Shown here: one piece after another, positions 47,275 to 57,670 of the stretch
Position numbering within the stretch: the stretch's first letter is position 1
How the letters are laid out: each line of letters opens with the position of its first letter
Assembly (NCBI GenBank): GCA_916610825.1
Contig: OU744454.1
Span: 7,843,422-7,907,421, forward strand
Length of the DNA stretch: 64,000 nt
Source of the DNA: Haliclystus octoradiatus
Lineage: Eukaryota; Cnidaria; Staurozoa; Stauromedusae; Haliclystidae
Reading direction: 5' to 3'
The notes under the pieces: model-generated
What the model was told of the DNA's origin: nothing
The model's input: only the letters and a program-made list of their open reading frames with translations
The model's database searches: none
Program-made: the position numbers and the translations under genes

Positions 47275-50200
47275 CTATAAACCCTTAAATACAGAACAGA
47301 TTACTAAGAGAAGAAGAAAGTAGAGACACATATGAGACACAGAAAAATTAAAATATTACCTTGATAAGTTACAACCAGTGATGGTATTTTAGCACTATCG
47401 GATGAGGCAAGGCCGTAGCTGCATGCTTTTCTAGTTGCATGAGTTGTTTCACTTGAAAAGGAGACCGGAGATAATACCAAATCGAACACATTTTTAGTTT
47501 TCCACAATTCAGATTGAAAGTTCGAAATCAGGAGATCTTTGATGTCAGGAGATTCATAAAATTTATTGACGTAAAATGATGGAACGTTCCATTGTATAGC
47601 ATCTTGATACCACTCTTGAGAGGGAATGATACCTGCTGTTGATGTTAATTCGATTAAGGAAAATGTGATATTTATCTGAAGAGGATCATCTTCCTGTGTC
47701 TCGGCTGCCACTTTCAGCTTGACATTTTCGATGTCAAGTCCAAATAAACTCTCGATTTCTCGAAATCTCAAATTCACGACTTGTAAATAATTTGCATTTC
47801 TTATGTAATTGAGATCTAGACGACCTCCATCAAATTGGCCGATTCTACTTATGGAATTGCTTATGTATGGATGTTCTGAATCATCAATATCATCTTGGAT
47901 AGGAATGACAATTGTGTCGAGATGCACGATAGGTTGAAGAGAATATCCTGAAAAGATAAAATTGTTATTTCCTTTCCGTTTTCAATTAAATTACTTAAAA
48001 ATAAATTAGTAATTGAATATAATATCATGAGTACCAATCCCTAATTTTTTCGTAACCTATATTCGTTTAGTTAAAAACTATAACGTAGTTGCATTCGAAA
48101 ATAATTTCCATATAAGTGATATGTAATATTGATTTACATACTATATTCTTTTTTGAATAAATTGTTTTCCTTTAAAATATTACTACTCAAACTTCTGAAA
48201 CGATGAAAAATCTAACGGAACATCACATTGATACTAATCGTACAATTCAGTAAAAGTCCCCTGTAGCCGATCTTATACAGATATATAGTTTTTTCATTGT
48301 ATTATTGATCACAAAAAATGATGTAATGAATTTAAGTCTTGCAAGGCCAATCTTTAATAGTTATATCATTGTATTATTGATCACAAAACTTAAGCAGTGA
48401 ACAAGAATTCCTTCCATGAAAGAAGTGAGAGCACAGATTTTACCAAGTATATTCCTAAATTAATACCTATTCATATAAGTATCATTATTTTATTATTTAT
48501 TTAATAATTTGCAAAATAAAAATATTTGCAGACATACAAAGGGATTTATCAATCAAATAATAAATACACTTACATTCAAGCTATTCACAATTGACAAAGT
48601 CGCTGTAAATTTACAAGATAGAATAACATTTTCATCAAGCGAATTTCACCAAGTAATTACTCTACTGCAAAATAAATTAGCTGTTTGATTATTTCTATTG
48701 ATATGTTGTTGTTTTATTCTTAGTGCATGTCCTCTTGTTGTATAATTAGAGGGTTAAAATGAAAAATAGAGTCCATAGGAAGACCCAATAAATTATTTAC
48801 GATTTTCTAAACCCTGTGTAAATCAAATTTGACTCTAGGAATTTCTAAAGGTTCTAATGTTAGCTTCAAAAGTCTTGCCTTTTAATTGCCATGACTAATG
48901 TTACAGCAACCGCATATGGCTTTAGTGAAACCTCTTTGCACTTTCTCTAATAATCTGATAATCTAATAATCTTTTGATAAATATGGACTCCATACTTGAG
49001 TGTCAGATTCAAGAATTGGACGAATATATGTAATGAAAGATTTGACAAATAAGATAGCATTGCTTGAAGAGAAACATTTTTTAAGCAAAAAAGATCGATT
49101 TTCAGCTTTTGCTACTATCACAATGCACAATGTTTGGAAAATATAAAATTGTATTATACATTAATGCCAATATCTCGAACAAAGTCAGTTCGTGGTAAAA
49201 CGTTTGTAGATAAATGATAAGGTGTAGACGGAAGTCCATTGATGTTGCCAGTAAATGACGTACTGCATTTGTCATATGCCACACGAAGTTTCCAGCTATC
49301 GGCCCATGCTGTGAAGAAACTGATGTTTGTTGCAGTGCTGGTGTGTGTAGACTGTTTCTAACTGAATAAAACTTGGCATCATCGGCAAATAACTTTACGT
49401 GACAGTCTGGTTCTAAACAGTCTGTAATGTTATTGATAAATACTAAGAAAAGCAAAGATCCCATTACAGATCCTTGAGGAACACCACTTGTGATTGGGAG
49501 AGGCGACGATAGAGCATTGCCAATTGAAACCTGTTGTGATCGGTCAGAAAGAAACAATTCAAACCATGCCAATAATTCAAACTTGATACCATAGGCTTCC
49601 AGTTTTGCAAGAAGTTTTTGATGTGACACTGCATTAAACGCTTTGCTAAAATCAATATAACCAGAGTCTATTTGCATGCGATTGTTGATAGAAATAAACC
49701 ATTCGTTAAGAGTAATAAGCAATGAATTACAGGTTGATCTGCGTGATTAGAATCCATAATGATATTTAGATATCAAATTATTATGATGGATTCCATTGTT
49801 TTACAAGCCATACAAATGAGAGATATTGGTCTAAAGTTCTTTCTGTTCGAAGCGTTGCCTTTCTTGAAAACTGGGTTGATTATTACAGTCTTCCATACTT
49901 TTGGAAGATCACCCATGAGAAGAGAAAGTTCAAATAGTGAACAAACAGGAATTGAAATCTCATCGGCAATAGGTTTTAAAAGTAACGCACAGTATAAATC
50001 AGGTGTACGATGTCTTGGAAGGAAGCTTTTTGAAAAGCTTGACAACATCTGGGTAACAAATTCAACAAAAGTGAGTATATTGCTTTCTTCTAATCGGGGA
50101 AAAAAATCTGGTATGATGCCATTATAAGTAGTGAATACACTTGAAAAATCGGTATTAAATGAAGTGGACTTGGTTGTATCGTCAGTAATAAACTCATCTT

Positions 50201-53200
50201 GATCATTTTGAATGCAGAAATTGATCATTCAGTATTTAACTTACTGTTAACACAATAGTAAAATGAATTAATTGAAGGAACAGCCAATAACTGGTTTTCA
50301 CGTTCGATATTAAAATTGTGAACCACTTTCTTATATTGACTACTAAGAATTTCATAAAGAGAATTATTTTCATCATTCTTTTTAGATAATTTGTAAGCTG
50401 CATTTTTCGTCTTGCTATGTTCCTAACGTGCTTTGGATATAAATGCTTATTTTTATGATTTCTTTTAACAGGAATAAATTTAGATATACAAATGTCGAGT
50501 ACATTAGTGAACGAGTTCTAAATTTTCTCAACATTACCTTGACTATCATTATGAATATAGAGATTCATACTTTCCTAATCGGCTTTGCGGAAATTGTAAC
50601 CAGTTTTAAATTGAAATTTTAAGTAGGTGGAGAAGGTATAGAAATCTTAGAAATAATTGAACAACGATTACATGAAAATGTGAAGGATTCATACTATGAG
50701 GATGTGTGATGATTTGATGATAGTAGTAGATCCAATATATTGTTGTTTCGAATTGGTTCATTTATTAGTTGAAATAGGCCATTTCTAGAAACATCATCTA
50801 GAAAATGATAATGGCCATCGCTACTTGATACAAGGTTGTTGGCACGATGTGCAAAAGTCAATAAAAAAACCTAATAAGTCAGTCTTTATTCTGTCTGATG
50901 CAAATAAAGGAGAATGATAAATACAGATAAAGCGATGCTTTTCACCAGATAGTAGTATATCAACAATTACCGATTCAAGAAAATCAAATGGACTTGGAAT
51001 ATGAATAGAAATAACTTTTAAATTGTCTTTGTAGAATATTGCTACACCACCACCATGTGTGTCCAAGGGTCGGTCTTTACATAGTAAACAATAGGGAGTT
51101 CCTTGCAAAAGTAATTGTTCAGGGACTGTTGGAGACAGTCTGGTCTCAGTGACAGAACTAATGTCATAAATTTGTGAGTCCAAAAGTGCATGCAATGGCT
51201 CTATTTTATTCATCAAATACGCGAATTAAAGTAGATACAATTCAGATAAGGATCAGCATGATAATTAGATGTGCTTTTTGCATCACTGTTTATATCATGG
51301 ATTGGTAATACTGTTGACAGGGTAACGACCTTTGAACATAAGTTTGGGGAATGTGCTTAAATGGGGGCTGAGATGCTTGATTCTGATTGAACTGACCAGT
51401 TTGAGCTTGGAGTGCTGACAGCCTCTAGTCGATACACTGCTGAATCCTCGGGACAAGAAATTGTATAGATTTGCTGATTGCATTGTTGATTAGGGCCATC
51501 AATGGCCCTGAGTCTAAAAATATTTCCTATGTTTGTATTGGCAGTTTCAGAACTGGACCCAGAGCTAAGTTGAAGATGAGGCATTGTCTTTCATTGATTA
51601 ACATTCGTGGACTAAGAATCTGATAAGTGGTGTTGATTTGTACGCTGTTTGTTATCCACCGTCTGTTGTTTTTGCGTTTGGTGCGTTTTAAATGCATTCC
51701 ATTAATGCAATTATCTTGAAAGCACTCAAGTCGCTTATAGGAAGTCTTGCATATTTTGAATTGAAATAATGGTCATTTACTCCCTTCATTGCATCCTCCT
51801 TTTTTGTACCATTAGTAGCGAAACGCCGACAATGTTTAAGGTGGTCGAATTTACATTCCTTCCCTTTCAGGCCAAATGTGCATACCTCCGTTGTATAATC
51901 AGAACAGACCTGAAAAACGTTTTGTTTGGTTTGTGGGCTATTACCGTCAATCATTATCGGTTGATGTTTATCTGGGTCTTTGTTATTTTGATAAGGTGTT
52001 ATCTGTGACATAGAAAATGTGACGTCGAATGTATCGGGAATCATAATACAGTGTCTCGATTCTTCTGTGATTGCGAAATTGATGACATTACGATATTTTC
52101 AAAATTGAATATTTGCTGTTCAAATGATTGCAGGGAATCGAATCAAATATATACATAGATCAATTGATGTTTTGTAAAATTAATTTTTGAACTTTTAGCT
52201 TTTGCAATATTCTGTATAGATCTAATTTTCTCTTCTTCTACCAATACCAAGAAGGATAAATCTGCTGCAGCCCACAAATCTTCACGACTTGAATATCATA
52301 AATAAACGGCTTTGATTTCTAATTGCAATAAACACCATGGCAATGCTTTTGTGAAATATATGAAGCACATATACCCTGCTATAAATTGGAACCTATGCAG
52401 TTGTTTCTGTTATAACAGCTTAAATGGGAAAGTTGTTGTAAAGACTAGTATAATTTTTTTCAAGACGTATCTTTGCATAACCTCGACAATATTGTAGAAT
52501 GTAGATTATCAGCATCTCGACTAGTTCAAAGAATGCATCAGTTGTTAGTTGATTAACCTTTACTGTACATAAAACTTTAGAGGATTTCGATTTCAAATTT
52601 ACAAATATGACACCACTAGACTCTACAGACTGGTCGAATGGAATCGTAATTGTACACCATATATATTTCATTGCTCATACTTCGTCGTTTTATTAATAAC
52701 CTCCGACGGTATAATTTGATGAGATTGATAAGATTCAGGGTAAGGGGTCAGGGGGCTGTATAACAGGCATCATTGCATTCACCGTAGCGAGTAGTTGGTT
52801 GACAAATGACATTTCATGCAAAAACTGATTTTACACAGCTTTTCGCAATATCTACATTGCAACATACTTTCTTCAATCTACAAGAACAAAATCGTGACAA
52901 AACAGAACATTAATTATCTAACATTTGATTCAGTGATTAATCTTAATTAATATCTCACAGCATTTTAACATATGATATAATAAATATAAGAATAAGGAAA
53001 CACAGAACTCCTTGGAAATTGCAACGTACTTCCTTAAGAGAAGGATCGACATTAAGCGAGAAAAACGGATTAAAAAACACAAAGCACAAAGTGTTGAAAG
53101 CAAAAATAGTTTAAATACCTTTTTCATCTACGTTTCTCCAATTTATCATCTTTTCCAAAGTCGTTTAGAATTGCATCCCAGTAAATTCTTTCAACACGTA

Positions 53201-54007
53201 CTAACTGAATCTCGCCGTTGTAAAAATGACCAGAAATGTGTGCGTCGTAAAAATCACGTGACACATGTGAAATTGCACATTAAACCTTAACTGAGATGCA
53301 ATAGAGCTGCCCTCTGATGTTCTGATGTTCTGATGTTCCTAACCAGGGTTTTTCTCTATAAATTATAGTCCAAGCCAATAACACAAATATCGCAGTTTCA
53401 CAGTATCAAGGAATTATTAGCTGCTTCAGTCATGTTTCACAAAGCGAAGATACTTACAAGCTTATCGCTCAATTTTGAAATAGAAAGTGACTAGACAATG
53501 GACACATATCATAGCAGCGACATCATCCTTACATCGGCTGTCATTTTGATGTAACGCTGAAACATTATGTTATACAAGTACAGTTTTTGTTTCTCGTATG
53601 CGAATGAAAATTTGAACAATTTACATTGTAGATTTTACATTGCGAATTTCCAAATTGCAGAAGCTGATTCTTCCTTAATTTCACCACATATATTGTGACT
53701 ATATAGACTCATCAGATATGACGTTTGTTCACCGCAATCGTTCTAGATTATGGTGAAACAATGCAGCTACAACTGAAATCATCTAACTCGGAAAAAACCA
53801 TTTATCATCGTTTATCTGTTTTTATGTTTTGCTTTTGATTGGTATAACACATAAATAATGTGTCATGTGCTTCCGGTCAATCATCATAAAGGGGGCTAAC
53901 AGTTATGACAAATGAATTTCATATAATATGAACGTACCATATTGAATACAGGATAACACCATAAGAACATGAATAATTGATGAACATTTGTTGGTTGTAT
54001 GATACAT
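47275..54007 (-). CDS. Secreted single-domain DNRLRE-like protein, three exons
   Basis: Predicted exons on the minus strand are: signal exon 53938-54016 (ATG at 54007), domain exon 47360-47947, and last exon with coding part 47275-47303. Splice sites are TTTACAG/GTACGT, CTTTTCAG/GTAATA and CTCTTAG. Phases fit at both junctions, giving about 229 residues. The start reads MYHTTNKCSSIIHVLMVL and acts as a likely signal peptide. The domain has VVNLRFREIESLFGLDI, DAIQWNVPSFYV, FYESPDIKDLLISN, ATRKACSY and a closing PSLVVTYQ. This resembles DNRLRE/disaggregatase-related beta-sandwich domains, whose cores carry a W-x-VP, a Y-x-SPDI and a final P-x-L-x-V-x-Y motif; such domains occur in secreted adhesive or carbohydrate-associated proteins. 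Function here is unknown. Intron 1 (6 kb) contains LINE 3, and LINE 2 lies just past the stop. Confidence 0.6.
47360..47947 (-). other. Domain exon of the secreted gene
   Basis: A 588 bp exon, 2 + 195 codons + 1, bounded by an AG acceptor (minus-strand CTTTTCAG) and a GT donor (CAAG/GTAATA). Reading from the acceptor, the first residues are YSLQPIVHLDTIVIPIQDD, which extends the open frame upstream of its first internal start-like codon at 47927. Continuation past the donor to a stop at 47304 is unspliced intron translation (LIFLCLICVSTFFFS) and should not be annotated as protein. Confidence 0.65.
48640..50228 (-). pseudogene. LINE 3 reverse transcriptase remnants
   Basis: The upstream part (50228-49773) has KVWKTVIINPVFKKGN and NFRPISLICMACKTME, the N-terminal RT motifs. 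After a shift, 49722-49102 carries YIDFSKAFNAVSHQKLL, ITSGVPQGSVMGSLLFL and the catalytic LFADDAKF. The frame then decays; the words LPRTDFVRDIGINV and, further down, FITYIRPILES, EKVQRGFTKAICG and LEIPRVKFDLHRVYN in other frames show the thumb region continuing to about 48640. Plus-strand frames over this part are shadows. Confidence 0.8.
50821..51216 (-). pseudogene. LINE 3 endonuclease remnant
   Basis: A 131-codon fragment of an APE-type endonuclease: ISSVTETRLSP (family ETWL), then THGGGVAIFYKDNLKV, then RFICIYHSP. The C-terminal half with the GDFN and SDH motifs is not visible in this frame; about 600 bp between 50228 and 50821 contain only broken translation. Confidence 0.65.
51357..52044 (-). 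pseudogene. LINE 3 ORF1 remnant with CCCH-type finger
   Basis: The first open piece (52044-51688) contains TTEVCTFGLKGKECKFDHL followed by KHCRRFATNGTKK. The C-x(n)-C-x-F-D-H and H-C spacing fits the cysteine/histidine fingers known from ORF1 of some invertebrate CR1-like LINEs. The partner finger has lost its cysteines. A second piece (51584-51357) is Ser/Gln-rich and has no recognised motif. Such ORF1 proteins bind element RNA; this one is non-functional. Confidence 0.5.
52065..53360. other. Intronic sequence upstream of LINE 3
   Basis: No gene supported; it lies in predicted intron 1. A short triplication of TCTGATGT occurs at about 53313-53338. The open frames at 52312-52497, 52420-52671, 52930-53127 and 53012-53290 have no recognisable features. 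Confidence 0.4.
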
Positions 54008-54330
54008 TTCAGAGATCTGTAAACAGAAAATGTTCAATTAAAGGTAAATATTAAAGGTCAATATTTATCTCCATTTTTACATTACTCTTGTGAGTATTTT
54101 ACATGGATTTAGACCAACGAGTTCTCTAATGACCGGGTTATACGCCTTTCTTTCCATTAGCTATGCCTGGAAAATTGAAAAGCAGGCATCTAGCAAAGCG
54201 TATGTCTCAAGCAATCATCTCAAGACCTGAGTCAAATGCACTGGCACATCTGGTTAGAGGCATGCAGAACGCATGGCCTTGTCAAAATTCAACTTCTGAA
54301 ATGTAAGCCGTACTTATCACGAGTCGTGCT
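53370..54330. repeat. Conserved block with signal exon and upstream flank
   Basis: Aligns closely with 15300-16360. It includes the signal exon (53938-54016) and about 300 bp beyond its 5' end. That end is a splice acceptor, so an untranslated first exon probably lies further out, beyond 54.0 kb; the promoter was not identified. Confidence 0.6.
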
Positions 54331-55084
54331 TTTGTCATAAATCATATCTTTGCTATTTTTTGTATAAAAAATGCTTGCTAGTAAAACAAATTTCTAAAAC
54401 ATTTACATTAAATCAAAGAATCTACTTATATTATAGTATTGTCTGTTGGTAAATAAATTATTTCGATCTCTGTATATTTGTGGTCCATCTGCGACTTATG
54501 TACACCTCACTGGCAAATAATACCGAGAATCCATTATCGGAAAATTATGGAAACATTTGTGTCGAAATAACTATGTACAGTAGCAAATTTGTTGTATGAA
54601 TGTTGTGATATTTTGGCGTTGTTTTGAAAAAATAAACTTCTCTTGATACCTTATTTGATATCATTGTATTAACAAATTATAGATTTTGAAAATTTCCTAT
54701 TTTGAAAATCTAGCGGGGTAGATAAAATCGAAGGCGAATTGAAATGTCCAGAAGGAAAACGTCCTGTTTTGAATTTAAGTTGCGATAAAAAAAATGAAAA
54801 AGTGAAATTCATTAAGTCAATCGATTTGATAATAACTATATTTAATAATATAAAATACAGAGCTGCTTTGCACTACTAGAATAACCAAGCCAAACAAAAT
54901 ATGTTTTTAAATCAAAGAAACGTAGAACTATTCCTTATTGTGGTGATATCAGCAATCTAGAGAGGGGCACAACTGCTATGAGAATTAGGCAGACTATATG
55001 TCCTTAATTTATTAATGAAACAAAATGCCGTTCATTAATTTTCTTAAAATTTGTTACACATATCGTACTTCTTTTAAAAGGTTA

Positions 55085-55230
55085 CTTTGATATAATAGCA
55101 GCAATTAAGTACATGTTTCTGGCCATTAGTCTTCATCAGTACTGCTGAGTGAGCGAACAATTGACTGACTTCGGTATATACCTAGGTCAAGATGAGTTAT
55201 CAATGTGGTGTAAAAAGTTCATCAAATGAA
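55085..55230. repeat. Fragment of module B
   Basis: Resembles 42150-42275 and 5090-5160, with the shared words TTTCTGGCCATTAG, TCATCAGT and GTGAGC. It shows that the composite repeat is a wider dispersed family. Confidence 0.55.
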
Positions 55231-57597
55231 GAAACAACTGTGCCATGTATATATATATACATATGTACTTTGATATATACAATCAATATCGCATAATACG
55301 TTATGGTACAATACGTTTTATCGTGTAATACGTTAAATTATTTTTGTCCCGGCCGAAATGCGGTCAAAGTCAACTAACAGTGCGTATTATCACACAATAC
55401 ATTACAGATAGTTGATTACAAGAGGGTTTTTTATCATTCAGTGCGTTATTATTATAATCTGATTCTTTGTTTTGCTGAGGTGTCGACAATTAAATCTGTG
55501 AAAGCGTCAGAATCTACGGAAATCGTTTTGCTTTCGGAAGTTAACACGACTTTGTTTACATCTGTTCATGTAAACACTAGCACATCAAATTTTATGAATA
55601 GTCTGAGTGATTGTTGTGATGTTGTTTGGCTAGAATTATTCATAAAATATTCAAATGTTTACATCGCAAGAAACGTTTTCATTTGTTTCACCCCCTTTAT
55701 GCGATGTCTGATCTTGAATTACAATTTATTAATCAAGAATTTGATAGTGATCAGCGAGGTAAGAAAGATAAGCTTGGAACATGAATAAAGGGGGTGTTTA
55801 TCATTTGAAGAGTGTATAAGTTGCGGGAACATTGAAAAAACAATATATCTCAGGGCATAAATACTGTTACAAAATATTTGTATAATTTACAATTTAATAT
55901 AAAAATATGGGGCATTTGGTTTATGAGGGGGCAGGGTTTGATTTTCAGATTTCAGTTCCATAACTAACGAAAGAATTGCAAAAGTTATTAAATTTAAAAT
56001 ATCATTATGCTGAACAGCGAAAAGAATAAGATACAATATCTTGCTACAGATTCTAAACTGTGAATAGTAGGTCTTGTTCTTATCGTTGATCAACATTTAT
56101 TGAAGTATATTTTAATTATACAATCATATTTCATCGAAGGAGAGTATTAACACAATAAGAATAAAATGTCTTTTATTTAAATGTCTTTAAATTGTCTTTT
56201 ATTTGAATAATTCTGAATAAAGATTAAACTCAAAATATCAATTTGAATTCTGAATATGTAGAAACCGATTACAGATCAGTATGTAGATAAGATCAGAATA
56301 ATTCCGAAGCAAATATGAAAATTATCATGGAAATTAAATACAGTAGAGGATAAGCTTTCCGAGCCTGTACCACCAAGGATGCATTTTATAAGAATGTTGA
56401 TGCTCCTATTCTGAAAACCTTTATAGCAAAAAGCACTTTGAGGCTCATTGTTCACAGTATGTTTAACTTATAAAATTCGATTTTCAACGAACTGTCATTT
56501 TGATAGACGGTTAAACACAGCCCTCCTTGATGGGATTGTTGATAAAAAATATGTAGGCACATATAAATGATGTATCATGAGATAGTATTATCAGATGTTA
56601 GATAAATAATACAAATAAATGAGTGCTCAATGCAATGAAAAATAAATTGTCTATGATATTTGAATCATTTTTATCCTCATGATTATCATTATTCAATATA
56701 AGATATAAAGTTGTCTTGTAAATATATCACTTATATATAATATGATTTGATTTTATTTGATTCAGAATTGTCAACAAAAATATTTAAGAAAATAAAAATA
56801 TACCATTTTATAACATTTATTTTAAGATTACGATACTAAATATAACAGTAACATACGGGCCCGTGTGGACTTCAATATTCAATATCGATTCTTGAAGATT
56901 CATAATTTGGAATTCAAATTTTAGAGTCGCTTATTATGCTGTTTAATTTGTTTCCAACATCAAACGTTGCTTTGATTTCAAATTGATTGTTTTATCAATG
57001 TTCCTCAAAATCAGATATCAAAGTAACACTTTTAAAAAGTTCAAATGTTTGTATTTCAATGTCGATAAAAGTAATGAATGACACTTCGTTTCTTTAATAA
57101 ATTTTGGACTTAAAATCTGTTGATCTTACAGCATGTTTACCCCGCTGTAGGTTTCTGATTTATCCATCACTGTCAACATAAAATAATTCTACGCTTCTTT
57201 GATTTCAAAGCATATTTTGTTTAGTTTAGTTATTCTAGTAATTCAATGCAATTCAGTATTTTGTATTGTTTTAATTATCATAAAACTGATTAACTTGTTT
57301 AATTTCACTTTTTCAAAAATATTTCTTGCAACTTAAAGTCAAAACAAAGCCTTTTCCTTCTTGAGATTTCACTTCGCCTTCGATTTTATCTACCCGCTAA
57401 ATTATCAACCTATGAAACTTTTAATATCTTTTAATTTGTTTATCTCGACACAAATGTTTGCATAATTTCCCGATAACGGATTACCTGTAATATTTCGCCT
57501 GCGAGATGTACAGAAGTCGCGGACAGACCACAAGTATCGAACTATTGAAATATCGAAATAATTTAGCTACAAACAGAGAATATTACTATAGAGATGC

Positions 57598-57645
57598 ACA
57601 TATACAAATATACAAATATACAAAAATATAAATATACAAATAGTT
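57598..57645. repeat. ATACAAAT tandem run
   Basis: Several ATACAAAT-type units in a row interrupt the outer end of the right arm of the long-TIR element. Confidence 0.65.
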
Positions 57646-57670
57646 TATTAAAAAACAGACAATACTATTA

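Larger units (their letters stand above)
48640..52060 (-). mobile_element. Decayed non-LTR retrotransposon (LINE 3)
   Basis: Minus strand, within intron 1 of the secreted gene and in the same orientation as it. The order is ORF1 remnants (52044-51357), endonuclease (51216-50821), RT (50228-49102) and RT thumb remnants to about 48640. Many frameshifts and stops make it older than LINE 1. The sequence relationships suggest a CR1-like element, distinct from LINE 1 and LINE 2. Limits are approximate; the alignment of the duplication copies shows that foreign sequence lies between about 48100 and 53360. Confidence 0.75.
54428..57670. mobile_element. Long-TIR element of about 3.2 kb
   Basis: The left arm (about 54428-55065) is the imperfect inverted complement of the right arm (about 57035-57590, possibly to 57670). 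Shared words include AAATTATTTCGAT, ACATTTGTGTCGA, TAGATAAAATCGAAGGCGAA and GAAAAAGTGAAATT, each with its complement in the other arm. The 2 kb between arms has no recognisable transposase; the 115-codon frame at 55441-55788 has no known domain. A fragment of module B lies just inside the left arm. The left duplication copy lacks this element. Confidence 0.75.

Noticed and set aside
47304..47927. Domain exon first considered as a pentameric ligand-gated channel fragment because of the hydrophobic tail
   Set aside because: The hydrophobic tail is intron translation past a GT donor, and no Cys-loop or channel motif is present.
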